From RHLJ01 sp965222205 (GTDB lineage: Bacteria; Bacteroidota; Rhodothermia; Balneolales; Balneolaceae): a DNA stretch of 64,000 nt. The stretch's first letter is position 1. Every line of letters begins with the position of its first letter. Below the pieces are notes generated by a model. That model had not been told where the DNA came from. It saw only the letters and a program-made list of their open reading frames with translations, and made no database searches. Shown piece by piece: positions 33,374-42,101 of the stretch. The position numbers and the translations under genes are program-made. The stretch lies in contig OZ244932.1 in the NCBI GenBank assembly GCA_965222205.1, forward strand, positions 3,534,001 through 3,598,000. Reading direction: 5' to 3'.

Positions 33374-34663
33374 TTACCTGGAATTAGAAAAAGTAAGTCC
33401 GATAGTGAAGGTGTAATTATCAGTCAGGGAATCGTTAATCTGTTCTTTTAACTCTCCCGGGACCCGATTAGTAAAGGCGTCATCTCTGTTTTTTAACAAA
33501 TAAGTTCCGGCAATAAAAAAATGAACATCATTTCTGAGCCGATAACTTAAAAGTCCCCTGAAAGATCCTCCTATACCGGAACGGCTGGAATATTTTGAAT
33601 GCAAAGCCGGGAAACGATCCGAGGTTTCGGGGTATAGGTTGTCGTGCCCACCCATAGTCCATGCATAACCACCTATTGTTACTTCAGGCGAAAGTTTTGC
33701 AGTAGGCATAAATTTATAATTCAGTCCGGTTCCAATTGAAATTTCATGTACAGCCAGATTATCCACCGAAAGATTCTTTTCTACACTACGCACATCAAAA
33801 TTTAAGCGGCGGTAATAAACTCCTAATTCAAAAAATAGCTTTCTGGAGCTAAACAAATTGTTCTGAAAGAACCCACCCAGAGCAAGGTTGTTCGAAATAA
33901 CATTTTGTTGATCGACAATATCTCTGTCAGTAAGTATTCTGGTTCTTAGAGAGTGAGAGGCATGACTTACACCAGTATATAACGAAACCGAAGTAAATTC
34001 ATTTCTTCTCATTTGAGATCTTACTGATTTACTACTATTAGCATTACCACCTGCTTCATTTCCAGCTGATTCAGAGATTCTTTCTGAACCTTCTGAACCC
34101 GTAGCTTTAGAAGACTCCGGGTTTTCTATTTTACACTCATTATATGAGTTGATGAGACGGGAAAGATCTTTTCTGTTATAACCAATAAGTGCTATTTCAT
34201 CAAAAGTGGTACAAGACTCAAGTACTGAATTAAGTACGAATTTGTAGTTTTCAACCCGGTCTCTTTCGCTTGTGTTTTCGGTTTCCAGCAAAGCGAATAA
34301 ATTTCCATTATGCTCCAGAACGAAATCGAAATTGGGACCATCGTAGCCATAAAGTTTTGTCTGTCCATTTAAAATGACGTTAAGGAGGACATACTTCTCA
34401 ATCACATGACCACTTCTTGGGTTATAAAATACGAGCCTTTTATTGTGGAGTGTTTTACCAAATTGGAGTTCAATCCTTTGAATTTGGCTAGCCTCAAAAG
34501 GTTCATCATCCAGAAGAATAAGATCTTTAAGATCTTCATAAAAGATTCTCGCATCTCCTTCTAAAGTAATACCACTCAGCTGGATGATTCTGTCCTGAGC
34601 GTATGAGGGTTGGCTCAAGGCAAAAATGAAGAGTAAAATTAGACAAGTATAAATCCTACCCAC
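33374..34663 (-). CDS. Secreted barrel-like protein, paralogue A
   Basis: 429 residues with a signal peptide ending at PSYAQ. The N-terminal ~165 residues form an uncharacterised beta domain (IIQLSGITLEGDARIF, LVFYNPRSGHVIEKYVLL, LYGYDGPNFDFVLEHNGN) ending in a four-helix-like segment with YNRKDLSRLINSYNECK. A low-complexity Ser/Gly/Asn linker (about 185-210) leads to a C-terminal porin-like beta-barrel (about 215-429). The next gene upstream is a paralogue with the same plan. I do not recognise a named family. Confidence 0.8.
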   Translation of the reverse strand: MGRIYTCLILLFIFALSQPSYAQDRIIQLSGITLEGDARIFYEDLKDLILLDDEPFEASQIQRIELQFGKTLHNKRLVFYNPRSGHVIEKYVLLNVILNGQTKLYGYDGPNFDFVLEHNGNLFALLETENTSERDRVENYKFVLNSVLESCTTFDEIALIGYNRKDLSRLINSYNECKIENPESSKATGSEGSERISESAGNEAGGNANSSKSVRSQMRRNEFTSVSLYTGVSHASHSLRTRILTDRDIVDQQNVISNNLALGGFFQNNLFSSRKLFFELGVYYRRLNFDVRSVEKNLSVDNLAVHEISIGTGLNYKFMPTAKLSPEVTIGGYAWTMGGHDNLYPETSDRFPALHSKYSSRSGIGGSFRGLLSYRLRNDVHFFIAGTYLLKNRDDAFTNRVPGELKEQINDSLTDNYTFTIGLTFSNSR

Positions 34664-34858
34664 TGGTTTAAATACTATGGTGAAAGAAATTCAAATTTAA
34701 TCAGAAAAAATAGTTAATAAAGATCGGAAATAAATTCAGTTTTAGAATGAAAAATTAAGTTTCAGTTTATAGATCAGAACTATTTATTGAAAGGAGAAAA
34801 GAAATGAAATGAAAGGTGATCCTAAGTAGACAAAAGAAGCAGAATTAAAAGCGTATTC

Positions 34859-36091
34859 TTAATCCCTATTAAGCGAATAGGAAGCGCCAAATGAGAGTAC
34901 AAAATTTAGATGTAAAACGTCGTTATATAATCTTCTTAAAAATGTTTCATTAATTTCGTTTGTGTAGATGTGATCCTCCATTCTGATTTGCTGCCTTAGA
35001 CCAAGAAAAAAGCTCCAGCTGTCGTTAGTATAGTAACTCAAATAAAGTTGATAGAATAATCCAAGACCACTTTTCTTGTATGATTCAGAACTTAGTACTG
35101 GTATGTTACCAATGGCATTGCTAGTAAGGTTTTTTGGATTTATTAGTACCCAGTAAAACACTCCTAAACTAGCCTCGGGTACTATCTTATTATTCGGAAG
35201 GACTTTGAAATTAATACCTAAATCAATATTGGCTTCGTTTTGAGTCAGATTATCAATATGAATGCGATCATCTAAAGTTTTTACTCTAAAATCAAACTTT
35301 CGGTATCCTAAACCCGCTTGAAGAAAAAGATTTTCACTATTAAGAATAGGTTGATGGATAAATAAATCCAAGGCAAGATCATTGCTGGGGATATGGAGTT
35401 GTTGTATTTCGCCAACTTGTCTCAGAGCACCATTATTAAATTCGTTGACTCTTGCTTCTATTGAATGAGTAGCGTGATTTACACCTAAAGAAAAAGAAAT
35501 TTTGGTAGATGGGGTTCGTGTAATCACAATAGGCGGATCAATTTCCTCTCCTCGTTTACATCTATTGTATCTATCCACCAAGCCATAAAGTGATTTTCGA
35601 TCATATCTACTTTGAAATATATTAGATCTTGGAGCGCATTCTTCTAGTTGAACTAACAGGACTACTTTATATGTTTGAGCTTGCTCTGTTTTAGTATTGG
35701 GAGGTAGTTGTTGTAAAGCGCTGATTTTACCGTCCACTTTTAATGCGAAATCAAAATTTGGCCCTCTGTAGCTATATAATTGAGCATCCCCATCCAGAAT
35801 TAATTCTATCAATGCAAACTTAGATATCTCAATATTTTGATTGGTATTGTAATACAAGATTTTTTCAGAGAATAGCTCGACCCCATTTCCAAAAATAATT
35901 CTATCAACTTCTTTAGCATCTATTTCATCATTGTTTACTTTAATAAAGTCATTATAATTGTTTGTACTGTAACTAACTTTTCCCTCAATAACAGTTCCGT
36001 CTCTCTTAATAATTTGGTCCTGAGCATATAGATTCAGACTAATCATTAAAATAAAGGTAAAGATTAGCGAGATGCGTAGGTGTGTTTTCAT
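34859..36091 (-). CDS. Secreted barrel-like protein, paralogue B
   Basis: 410 residues with a signal peptide ending at NLYAQ. Same architecture as the downstream gene: DQIIKRDGTVIEGKVSY, ILYYNTNQNIEISKFALI, LYSYRGPNFDFALKVDGK, a helical segment with RYDRKSLYGLVDRYNRCK, then a C-terminal barrel (SFSLGVNHATHSIEAR, FVLSFGASYSL). It lacks the Ser/Gly linker of the other copy. The two genes probably arose by tandem duplication and have diverged strongly. The opening KRDGTxxEGKV motif is common in small Bacteroidota surface proteins; function unknown. Confidence 0.8.
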   Translation of the reverse strand: MKTHLRISLIFTFILMISLNLYAQDQIIKRDGTVIEGKVSYSTNNYNDFIKVNNDEIDAKEVDRIIFGNGVELFSEKILYYNTNQNIEISKFALIELILDGDAQLYSYRGPNFDFALKVDGKISALQQLPPNTKTEQAQTYKVVLLVQLEECAPRSNIFQSRYDRKSLYGLVDRYNRCKRGEEIDPPIVITRTPSTKISFSLGVNHATHSIEARVNEFNNGALRQVGEIQQLHIPSNDLALDLFIHQPILNSENLFLQAGLGYRKFDFRVKTLDDRIHIDNLTQNEANIDLGINFKVLPNNKIVPEASLGVFYWVLINPKNLTSNAIGNIPVLSSESYKKSGLGLFYQLYLSYYTNDSWSFFLGLRQQIRMEDHIYTNEINETFLRRLYNDVLHLNFVLSFGASYSLNRD

Positions 36092-36217
36092 GCACTTGAT
36101 TTATTTAGGACTAATAAAGTTGAGGGTTAAGATATTATTATTCTGAAGTGTTTTCATTTAGAAAAAACTTTCGATCTACTTATTGGATTTAAAAACTCAA
36201 TTCCTTTTCTTTTAGCT

Positions 36218-36283
36218 ATGCAAAACGCTCTTGCACATAGAATTGAAGTATCACCCACCCCACGTATTCCGCGGCGGCGGTAA
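36218..36283 (+). CDS. Arginine operon leader peptide
   Basis: A 21-codon ORF 100 bp upstream of the first arginine gene. It ends PTPRIPRRR followed by TAA; the last three codons are CGG CGG CGG, with a CGT four positions earlier and an AGA mid-peptide. Five of 21 residues are arginine. Arginine codons clustered just before the stop, directly upstream of a complete arginine operon and a hairpin, are the signature of ribosome-mediated attenuation. Scarce charged tRNA-Arg would stall the ribosome on the CGG run and favour read-through. The reading is seen directly; the mechanism is inference. Confidence 0.85.
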   Translation: MQNALAHRIEVSPTPRIPRRR

Positions 36284-36298
36284 AGCTATACATAAGTT

Positions 36299-36331
36299 AT
36301 CCGCTAATCAGCGGATGGCGCTCACCTTTTT
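36299..36331 (+). promoter_or_regulatory. Candidate attenuator hairpin of the arginine operon
   Basis: Perfect 7-bp stem ATCCGCT / AGCGGAT (36299-36316) with an AATC loop, starting 16 bp after the leader stop, and a CCTTTTT tract at 36325-36331. The GCGG units of the leader's arginine codons (36270-36280) could instead pair with CCGC at 36301-36304, giving mutually exclusive structures. The 10-base gap between stem and T-run makes the terminator assignment tentative. Confidence 0.5.
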
Positions 36332-36384
36332 CTCAATTCTACTATTAACTGCTGTATTTTCAGCATACTCACACTCTCAACATC

Positions 36385-37026
36385 ATGTCCGTTATTATTC
36401 ACTATGCAACTTCCGCACATTTTGGCTATGCCAAAGCTATTTGTGAATTGATCGAAGCAGCCGCAAAACAACGCGGTACCGGTATTGCAAAACGTGATCC
36501 GGAATACATCAAAACCAAAATGCAGAACGGTAATGCGGTGATTGCTCTGGATGGAGATCAACTGGCTGGCTTTTGCTACATAGAGATTTGGGAAGAAAAG
36601 AAATATGTCGCTAACTCCGGGTTGATTGTTCATTGGGATTACAGAGGGCAAGGGCTTGCCAGAAAAATCAAAGCAAAAGCGTTCGAGCTATCCCAAAAGA
36701 AATATCCGGAATCAAAGTTGTTTGGCATTACCACCAGTTTGCCGGTAATGAAGATTAACTCTGATCTTGGGTACAGACCGGTTACTTTCTCTGAACTCAC
36801 TCAGGATGACACATTCTGGAAAGGATGCAAGAGCTGCCCTAATTATGATATTCTTACCAGAAACGAACGAAAAAATTGTTTATGTACAGGGATGTTGTTT
36901 GATCCAAATAAACCAAACAAAAACTCTAAGCCTCATCGAGAGCAAAACATCAACAAGTTCTATCGCTGGGTGCAAATGAAAAAGGCTGCTTTTCAAAAAT
37001 CATTAAAACAGGCGAAGATATTTTGA
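36385..37026 (+). CDS. GNAT-type N-acetylglutamate synthase (probable)
   Basis: 213 residues. The GNAT acetyl-CoA site is visible as LIVHWDYRGQGLARKIK (about 77-93). Position at the head of the arginine operon and the absence of argJ argue for synthesis of N-acetylglutamate from glutamate and acetyl-CoA. The C-terminal third has a cysteine cluster (CKSCPN, then NCLCTG, about residues 150-173) that could bind a metal, followed by a basic tail. The start at 36385 is 102 bp after the leader peptide stop. The reaction is inferred from context and family; the amino-acid kinase-like domain of classical ArgA is absent. Confidence 0.85.
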   Translation: MSVIIHYATSAHFGYAKAICELIEAAAKQRGTGIAKRDPEYIKTKMQNGNAVIALDGDQLAGFCYIEIWEEKKYVANSGLIVHWDYRGQGLARKIKAKAFELSQKKYPESKLFGITTSLPVMKINSDLGYRPVTFSELTQDDTFWKGCKSCPNYDILTRNERKNCLCTGMLFDPNKPNKNSKPHREQNINKFYRWVQMKKAAFQKSLKQAKIF

Positions 37027-37075
37027 TAAAAACTAAATTGATTAAAGTCCGGGTGACTTAAACAGGGATTAAATA

Positions 37076-38269
37076 ATGAATAAAAACAAAAAAGTATTAC
37101 TCGCATTCAGTGGAGGACTCGATACCAGTTATTGCGCTATTCACTTAGCCAAAGACAAAGGTTATGAAGTCTGGACAGCAGCTGTAAACACCGGTGGGTT
37201 TGATGAAACTGAGCAGGAAGAATTAGCAAAAAAAGCTTCTGATTTAGGTATTGATCATCATGTATGCATTGATGTGGAAGAAGAATTCTATCAAAAAGGA
37301 ATTAAATACCTGATTGCAGGTAACGTGTTGAAGAACCACACCTATCCATTATCAGTAAGTGCCGAGCGAGTATTTCAGGCGATTGCGCTCGCTGAATATG
37401 CGAAAGAAATCGGAGCAGATGCTATTGCTCATGGAAGTACCGGTGCGGGAAATGATCAGGTTCGTTTTGACTTGGTATTTAATGTGCTTGTTCCTGAAAT
37501 GGAGATTATAACTCCGATCCGTGATCAGAAACTGAGTCGTGAGGAAGAGGTGGAGTATTTAAAAAGTCACGGAGTAGATAAGGAATGGGAGAAAGCAAAA
37601 TATTCGATTAACCAGGGACTGTGGGGAACGTCAGTAGGTGGAGCTGAAACATTGACTTCGCATAAAAATCTTCCCGAAGAAGCATGGCCAACAAAGGTCA
37701 TTAATCGTGATTCGTTATTGATAGAGCTTGGGTTCGAGCGAGGAGAATTATTAACGATTAACGGAAAACGGTGTTCTCCTGTCGAAGCCATAAAAGAATT
37801 AAACAAGCTTGCATCGCCGTATGGGATCGGTCGTGACATACACGTAGGTGATACCATCATTGGGATTAAAGGCCGGGTGGGATTTGAGGCAGCAGCTCCC
37901 CTCATCATTATCGAAGCACATCGATTACTCGAAAAACATGTACTGGGGAAATGGCAGCTGTACTGGAAAGATCAGCTCGGCGAATTTTATGGTATGCTGA
38001 TGCATGAAGGTCAGTTTCTGGATCCTGTGATGCGCGACATCGAAACTTTTTTGACGAATACTCAGCAAAAGGTAACCGGGAAAGTTTTTGTTAAACTGGA
38101 ACCTAAGCGATTTGAGTTGCAGGGCATTGAATCGAAATATGATTTAATGACTTCAAAATTTGGTCAATATGGAGAAATGAACCAGGGTTGGAGTGGTGAA
38201 GATATAAAGGGTTTCACCAAAATTCTGAGTAACGCCACGTTAATTCAAAAAGGAATTCAGGATGATTAA
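37076..38269 (+). CDS. argG: Argininosuccinate synthase
   Basis: 397 residues, normal length. ATP-pyrophosphatase P-loop AFSGGLDTS (10-18), AHGSTGAGNDQVRF, and SVGGAETL motifs are present. Joins citrulline and aspartate with ATP to form argininosuccinate, the penultimate step. It begins 49 bp after the GNAT gene and overlaps argC by 8 bp. Confidence 0.95.
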   Translation: MNKNKKVLLAFSGGLDTSYCAIHLAKDKGYEVWTAAVNTGGFDETEQEELAKKASDLGIDHHVCIDVEEEFYQKGIKYLIAGNVLKNHTYPLSVSAERVFQAIALAEYAKEIGADAIAHGSTGAGNDQVRFDLVFNVLVPEMEIITPIRDQKLSREEEVEYLKSHGVDKEWEKAKYSINQGLWGTSVGGAETLTSHKNLPEEAWPTKVINRDSLLIELGFERGELLTINGKRCSPVEAIKELNKLASPYGIGRDIHVGDTIIGIKGRVGFEAAAPLIIIEAHRLLEKHVLGKWQLYWKDQLGEFYGMLMHEGQFLDPVMRDIETFLTNTQQKVTGKVFVKLEPKRFELQGIESKYDLMTSKFGQYGEMNQGWSGEDIKGFTKILSNATLIQKGIQDD

Positions 38270-39227
38270 AGTTGGAATTATAGGCGGAGCAGGTTATACG
38301 GGCGGAGAGCTATTAAGGCTCTTGAGTCATCACCCCGGAGTAGAGGTAATTTCGGTGATGAGCAGGAGTCATGCCGGAGAGAATATTTCCACAGCTCATC
38401 CCGATCTCGAAGGAGAAACAGGCCTTAGGTTTTCTAAGAGCATGGGAAAAGACGTGGATATTGTATTTTTGTGCTCTGGTCATGGAAAATCGAAAGCTAT
38501 TTTCGAAAGTGCATTAATTGTACCAGGAACTAAAGTCATAGATCTTAGCTCCGATTTTCGCCTGAAAGATGCTTCTCATAAGTTTGTGTATGGATTGCCG
38601 GAACTGAATCGAGAGGAAATTAAATCAGCTCATCATATTGCAAATCCGGGATGCTTTGCTACTTGTATTCAACTCAGTTTATTACCGCTGGCTTCATCGG
38701 GCTTGCTGAATGAAGAGGTTCACGTAACCGCGATCACAGGAAGTACCGGAGCCGGACAAAATCCTTCTCCAACCACACATTTCAGCTGGAGGAGTAATAA
38801 TGCGTCGGTGTACAAAGTATTTACCCATCAGCATTTGAGCGAAATTAAACAAAGTCTGCATCAGCTCCAGAATGGTTTTGATAGCGATATTTACTTTATT
38901 CCTATGAGAGGTGCGTTCACCAGGGGGATACTGGCCGCATGTTATTTAAAGCTCGAAGCTGATGAAGCAGAAATTAAAAAATTGTATCAGGATTACTATT
39001 CATCCCATCCTTTTGTGCAGTTCTCAGAAACTGAGCCGGATGTGAAGCGAGTAGTCAATACGAACAAAGCCATCCTTCATATCAAAAAAGAAGGGAACCA
39101 GATTCTGATCATTGGAGTAATCGACAATTTAGTAAAAGGAGCCTCAGGGCAAGCCATTCAAAACATGAATTTGATGTTCGGACTAGAAGAAACGACCGGA
39201 CTTAATCTGAAATCATCAGCATTTTAA
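38262..39227 (+). CDS. argC: N-acetyl-gamma-glutamyl-phosphate reductase
   Basis: 321 residues, short type. NADP-binding GIIGGAGYTGGELLRLL at the N-terminus, catalytic cysteine in HIANPGCFATCIQL, GSTGAGQNP and the late histidine region (FIPMRGAFTRGI). Reduces the acyl-phosphate made by ArgB to the semialdehyde. It overlaps argG by 8 bp and is followed by proC after 2 bp. Confidence 0.95.
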   Translation: MIKVGIIGGAGYTGGELLRLLSHHPGVEVISVMSRSHAGENISTAHPDLEGETGLRFSKSMGKDVDIVFLCSGHGKSKAIFESALIVPGTKVIDLSSDFRLKDASHKFVYGLPELNREEIKSAHHIANPGCFATCIQLSLLPLASSGLLNEEVHVTAITGSTGAGQNPSPTTHFSWRSNNASVYKVFTHQHLSEIKQSLHQLQNGFDSDIYFIPMRGAFTRGILAACYLKLEADEAEIKKLYQDYYSSHPFVQFSETEPDVKRVVNTNKAILHIKKEGNQILIIGVIDNLVKGASGQAIQNMNLMFGLEETTGLNLKSSAF

Positions 39228-39229
39228 TT

Positions 39230-40033
39230 ATGAGTACTAACAAAAATATTGCCATTTTAGGAGCGGGAAACCTGGGTGAAGCCATTGCAAAAGGGTTCGC
39301 CGGAAATTTTGGCGCAGAAAATATCACCCTGACCCGCCGTCATTTATCCCGACTTGATCACCTGAAAGAACAAGGTTTTCAAACAACTTCAGATAACAAA
39401 GAGGCGGTTTCAAAAGCTACCTACATTTTTCTGAGTGTACAGCCCAAACAACTTGAGGATGTAGTAAAAGGAATTGAATCGGTTTTGGATTCAAAAAAGC
39501 ATGTACTGGTTTCAACGATAACTGGGGTTTCGTTGGAAGTGATACAGAGTTATATAAAAGATGAGTTCGCCATAATCCGGGCTATGCCCAATACAGCGGC
39601 GGCTATTTCAGAGTCTATGACTTGTATTTGTGGAAACGAGTTGGCTGCTGAGCATTTGCCAAAAGTGGAAGAGATGTTTAAATCGATAGGCGAAACACTC
39701 ATTATCGAAGAGCGCCTGATGAAAGCGGCTACGGTGCTTGCAGCCAGTGGAATTGCTTTCTTTCTACGATACATCCGTGCAGCTACACAAGGTGGAATTG
39801 AGCTTGGGTTCGAAGCCGAAGAAGCTCAGAAAATAGCCATGCAAACGGCTCGTGGGGCTGCTTCGTTGCTGGTGGAGGGAAGTGCTCATCCGGAAAGAGA
39901 AATCGATAAGGTAACCACGCCAATGGGTTGTACGATTGCCGGACTGAATGAAATGGAACACCAGGGTCTTAGTTCAGCACTGATTAAAGGGATTGTGGCT
40001 TCTTTCGAAAAAATAAACCGAATTACCGAATGA
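39230..40033 (+). CDS. proC: Pyrroline-5-carboxylate reductase
   Basis: 267 residues. Rossmann motif AILGAGNLGEAIAKGF, RAMPNTAAAISESMT, and the C-terminal dimer motif GAASLLVEGSAHPEREIDKVTTP (in part) with MGCTIAGLNEME. Last step of proline synthesis. Its place inside the arginine operon, overlapping argD by 4 bp, couples proline and arginine synthesis from glutamate. The same linkage is known from Bacteroides-type arginine clusters. Confidence 0.93.
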   Translation: MSTNKNIAILGAGNLGEAIAKGFAGNFGAENITLTRRHLSRLDHLKEQGFQTTSDNKEAVSKATYIFLSVQPKQLEDVVKGIESVLDSKKHVLVSTITGVSLEVIQSYIKDEFAIIRAMPNTAAAISESMTCICGNELAAEHLPKVEEMFKSIGETLIIEERLMKAATVLAASGIAFFLRYIRAATQGGIELGFEAEEAQKIAMQTARGAASLLVEGSAHPEREIDKVTTPMGCTIAGLNEMEHQGLSSALIKGIVASFEKINRITE

Positions 40034-41157
40034 GATTATTCGAAGTATATCCTTTGTTTGATGTTGAGCCGGTTGAGGCTGATGGTTGCCTGGTGTACGA
40101 TCGTCAGCATACTGCTTATTTAGATTTTTACGGTGGACATGCGGTGATCTCCATCGGGCATGGTCATCCGCATTACGTTGAGCGAGTGACCGAACAACTG
40201 GGAAAACTGGGTTTTTATTCTAACTTAGTTCCCATCAGCATTCAAAAAGATCTGGCACACAAGCTTGGAGAAATTTGTGGTTACTATAACTGGAATCTTT
40301 TCCTTTGTAACTCCGGCGCTGAGGCGGTCGAAAATGCACTCAAAGTAGCTTCGGCTTACAATCAAAGAAAGAAAATCGTTACTTTTGACGGAGCTTTCCA
40401 TGGACGAACATCGCTGGCGGTTGCTGCCACCCACAACCCCAGCATTCTGTTTCCCGTGAATGAAGGGTCAGAAGTGGCTCGTTTTGCGTTTGAAGATTTT
40501 GAGGGCGTTGAAGCGGAACTCAAAAAGGAAGATGTAAGCAGTGTATTGATCGAAGGCATTCAGGGGGTTGGAGGAATTGTAGAACCTACCGCCGATTTTC
40601 TTAAGCATCTTCGGGCTTTATGTGATGAAACTGAAACTGTACTGATTCTGGATGAAGTGCAGTCTGGTTTTGGAAGAACGGGGCGATTCTTTGCTCATCA
40701 GCATGCATTCATTCAACCCGATATTATTACAATGGCAAAGGGAATGGGGAACGGGTTTCCGGTTGGTGGGATTATCACTCATCCAAAATTCGAAGCCAAA
40801 TATGGGATGCTGGGAACTACGTTCGGGGGCAATCACCTGGCTTGTGCGGCAGCATTGGCGGTATTGGAAGTCATTGAAAATGAAGGGCTCGTCAGAAATG
40901 CGGAAAAGGTTGGGAAGTATTTGGTCAGGCAACTCGAAAAGATAGAGCAGGTTAAAGAGGTGAGAGGCAAGGGGTTGATGGTTGGGGTAGAATTCGGTTT
41001 CCCGGTTGCTGATCTAAGAAAGAAATTATTATATGACCAGCAGGTATTTACAGGATCTTCATCCAACAAAAATACCATTCGTTTGCTTCCTCCGCTTAAC
41101 ATCACCCACAAAGAAGCAGATCAGTTTATCCACGCATTGGAGGAGGCACTAAAGTGA
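40030..41157 (+). CDS. argD: Acetylornithine (or succinylornithine) aminotransferase
   Basis: 375 residues, class III PLP aminotransferase. FYGGHAVISIGHGHP, NSGAEAVENALKVA, FHGRTSLAVA, DEVQSGFGRTG and the PLP-lysine segment MAKGMGNGFPVGG are all present. Converts the N-acyl-glutamate semialdehyde to N-acyl-ornithine. Its start overlaps proC by 4 bp and its stop overlaps the next gene by 4 bp (GTGA). Confidence 0.94.
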   Translation: MRLFEVYPLFDVEPVEADGCLVYDRQHTAYLDFYGGHAVISIGHGHPHYVERVTEQLGKLGFYSNLVPISIQKDLAHKLGEICGYYNWNLFLCNSGAEAVENALKVASAYNQRKKIVTFDGAFHGRTSLAVAATHNPSILFPVNEGSEVARFAFEDFEGVEAELKKEDVSSVLIEGIQGVGGIVEPTADFLKHLRALCDETETVLILDEVQSGFGRTGRFFAHQHAFIQPDIITMAKGMGNGFPVGGIITHPKFEAKYGMLGTTFGGNHLACAAALAVLEVIENEGLVRNAEKVGKYLVRQLEKIEQVKEVRGKGLMVGVEFGFPVADLRKKLLYDQQVFTGSSSNKNTIRLLPPLNITHKEADQFIHALEEALK

Positions 41158-42101
41158 ACCAGTTTCTAAGTATAAAAAATGTTTCCAGTCTTCCTGATTT
41201 ATTGGAAGAAGCAAAAAAAGTGAAAGCAAATCCGTACGGATGGAATTCACTCGGCAAGAGTAAGTCGGCATGTTTACTTTTTTTAAATCCCAGTTTTAGA
41301 ACACGTTTAAGTTCACAACGGGCAGCACAAAATCTAGGGCTGGAGACCATAGTTCTGGATATAAATTCAGGCAGCTGGAAGCTTGAATTTGCAGATGGCG
41401 TGATAATGAACAGCGACAAAGCCGAACATATCAAGGAAGCTGCTGCAGTAATTGGGGCCTATTTTGATGTGGTTGGAATACGGGCTTTTGCAGAATTAGT
41501 CGATCGGGATGAGGATTACTCTGAGAAAGTATTAACTGCATTTGTGAAGTATTGTGGCGTTCCGGTAATCAATATGGAGTCTTCAACCGGGCATCCACTT
41601 CAGGCTTTTGCAGATTTAATCACCATCGAAGAACATAAGAAAGTAAACAGACCTAAAGTTGTGCTAACCTGGGCTCCTCATCCTGTGGCACTCCCTCAAG
41701 CCGTAGCGAACTCTTTTGTTGAGTGGATGTCAGTTGCAAATGTAGAACTAACAATTACACACCCGGAAGGCTACGAATTAGCTCCTCAGTATATGGGAGA
41801 TTTAAAGCCGGAATATGATCAGCATAAAGCCTTCAAAGATGCGGACTTCATCTACGCAAAAAATTGGAGCAGTTTTTCAGACTATGGAAAAGTGATTTCA
41901 ACCAATCCGGATTGGATGATTACAACTAAAAAGATGAAACTTACCAACAACGCAAAATTTATGCACTGCCTTCCGGTTCGTAGAAATCAGGTGGTGGAAG
42001 ATGCAGTTTTGGATAGTCCGGATAGCCTTGTTATTGAAGAAGCCACAAACCGGATTGTATCGATGCAAACAGTACTCAAAAAAATATTGGAGGCGCTGTA
42101 G
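41154..42101 (+). CDS. argF': N-acyl-ornithine carbamoyltransferase (ArgF')
   Basis: 315 residues starting with GTG inside the argD stop. Carbamoyl-phosphate loop FLNPSFRTRLSSQ (in place of the usual STRTR), HPLQAFADL, LTWAPHPVALPQAV and FMHCLPVRRN are visible. The SFRTR, TWAPHP and HCLPVRRN pattern is that of acetyl- or succinyl-ornithine carbamoyltransferases rather than classical ornithine carbamoyltransferase. I cannot decide between acetyl and succinyl from motifs alone. It makes N-acyl-citrulline, so deacylation must follow this step. Confidence 0.92.
   Translation: MNQFLSIKNVSSLPDLLEEAKKVKANPYGWNSLGKSKSACLLFLNPSFRTRLSSQRAAQNLGLETIVLDINSGSWKLEFADGVIMNSDKAEHIKEAAAVIGAYFDVVGIRAFAELVDRDEDYSEKVLTAFVKYCGVPVINMESSTGHPLQAFADLITIEEHKKVNRPKVVLTWAPHPVALPQAVANSFVEWMSVANVELTITHPEGYELAPQYMGDLKPEYDQHKAFKDADFIYAKNWSSFSDYGKVISTNPDWMITTKKMKLTNNAKFMHCLPVRRNQVVEDAVLDSPDSLVIEEATNRIVSMQTVLKKILEAL

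Noticed and set aside
36231..36446. 71-codon plus-strand ORF ahead of the arginine operon
   Set aside because: It is out of frame with the leader peptide, overlaps the GNAT start and runs through the attenuator; the 21-codon leader explains the region better.
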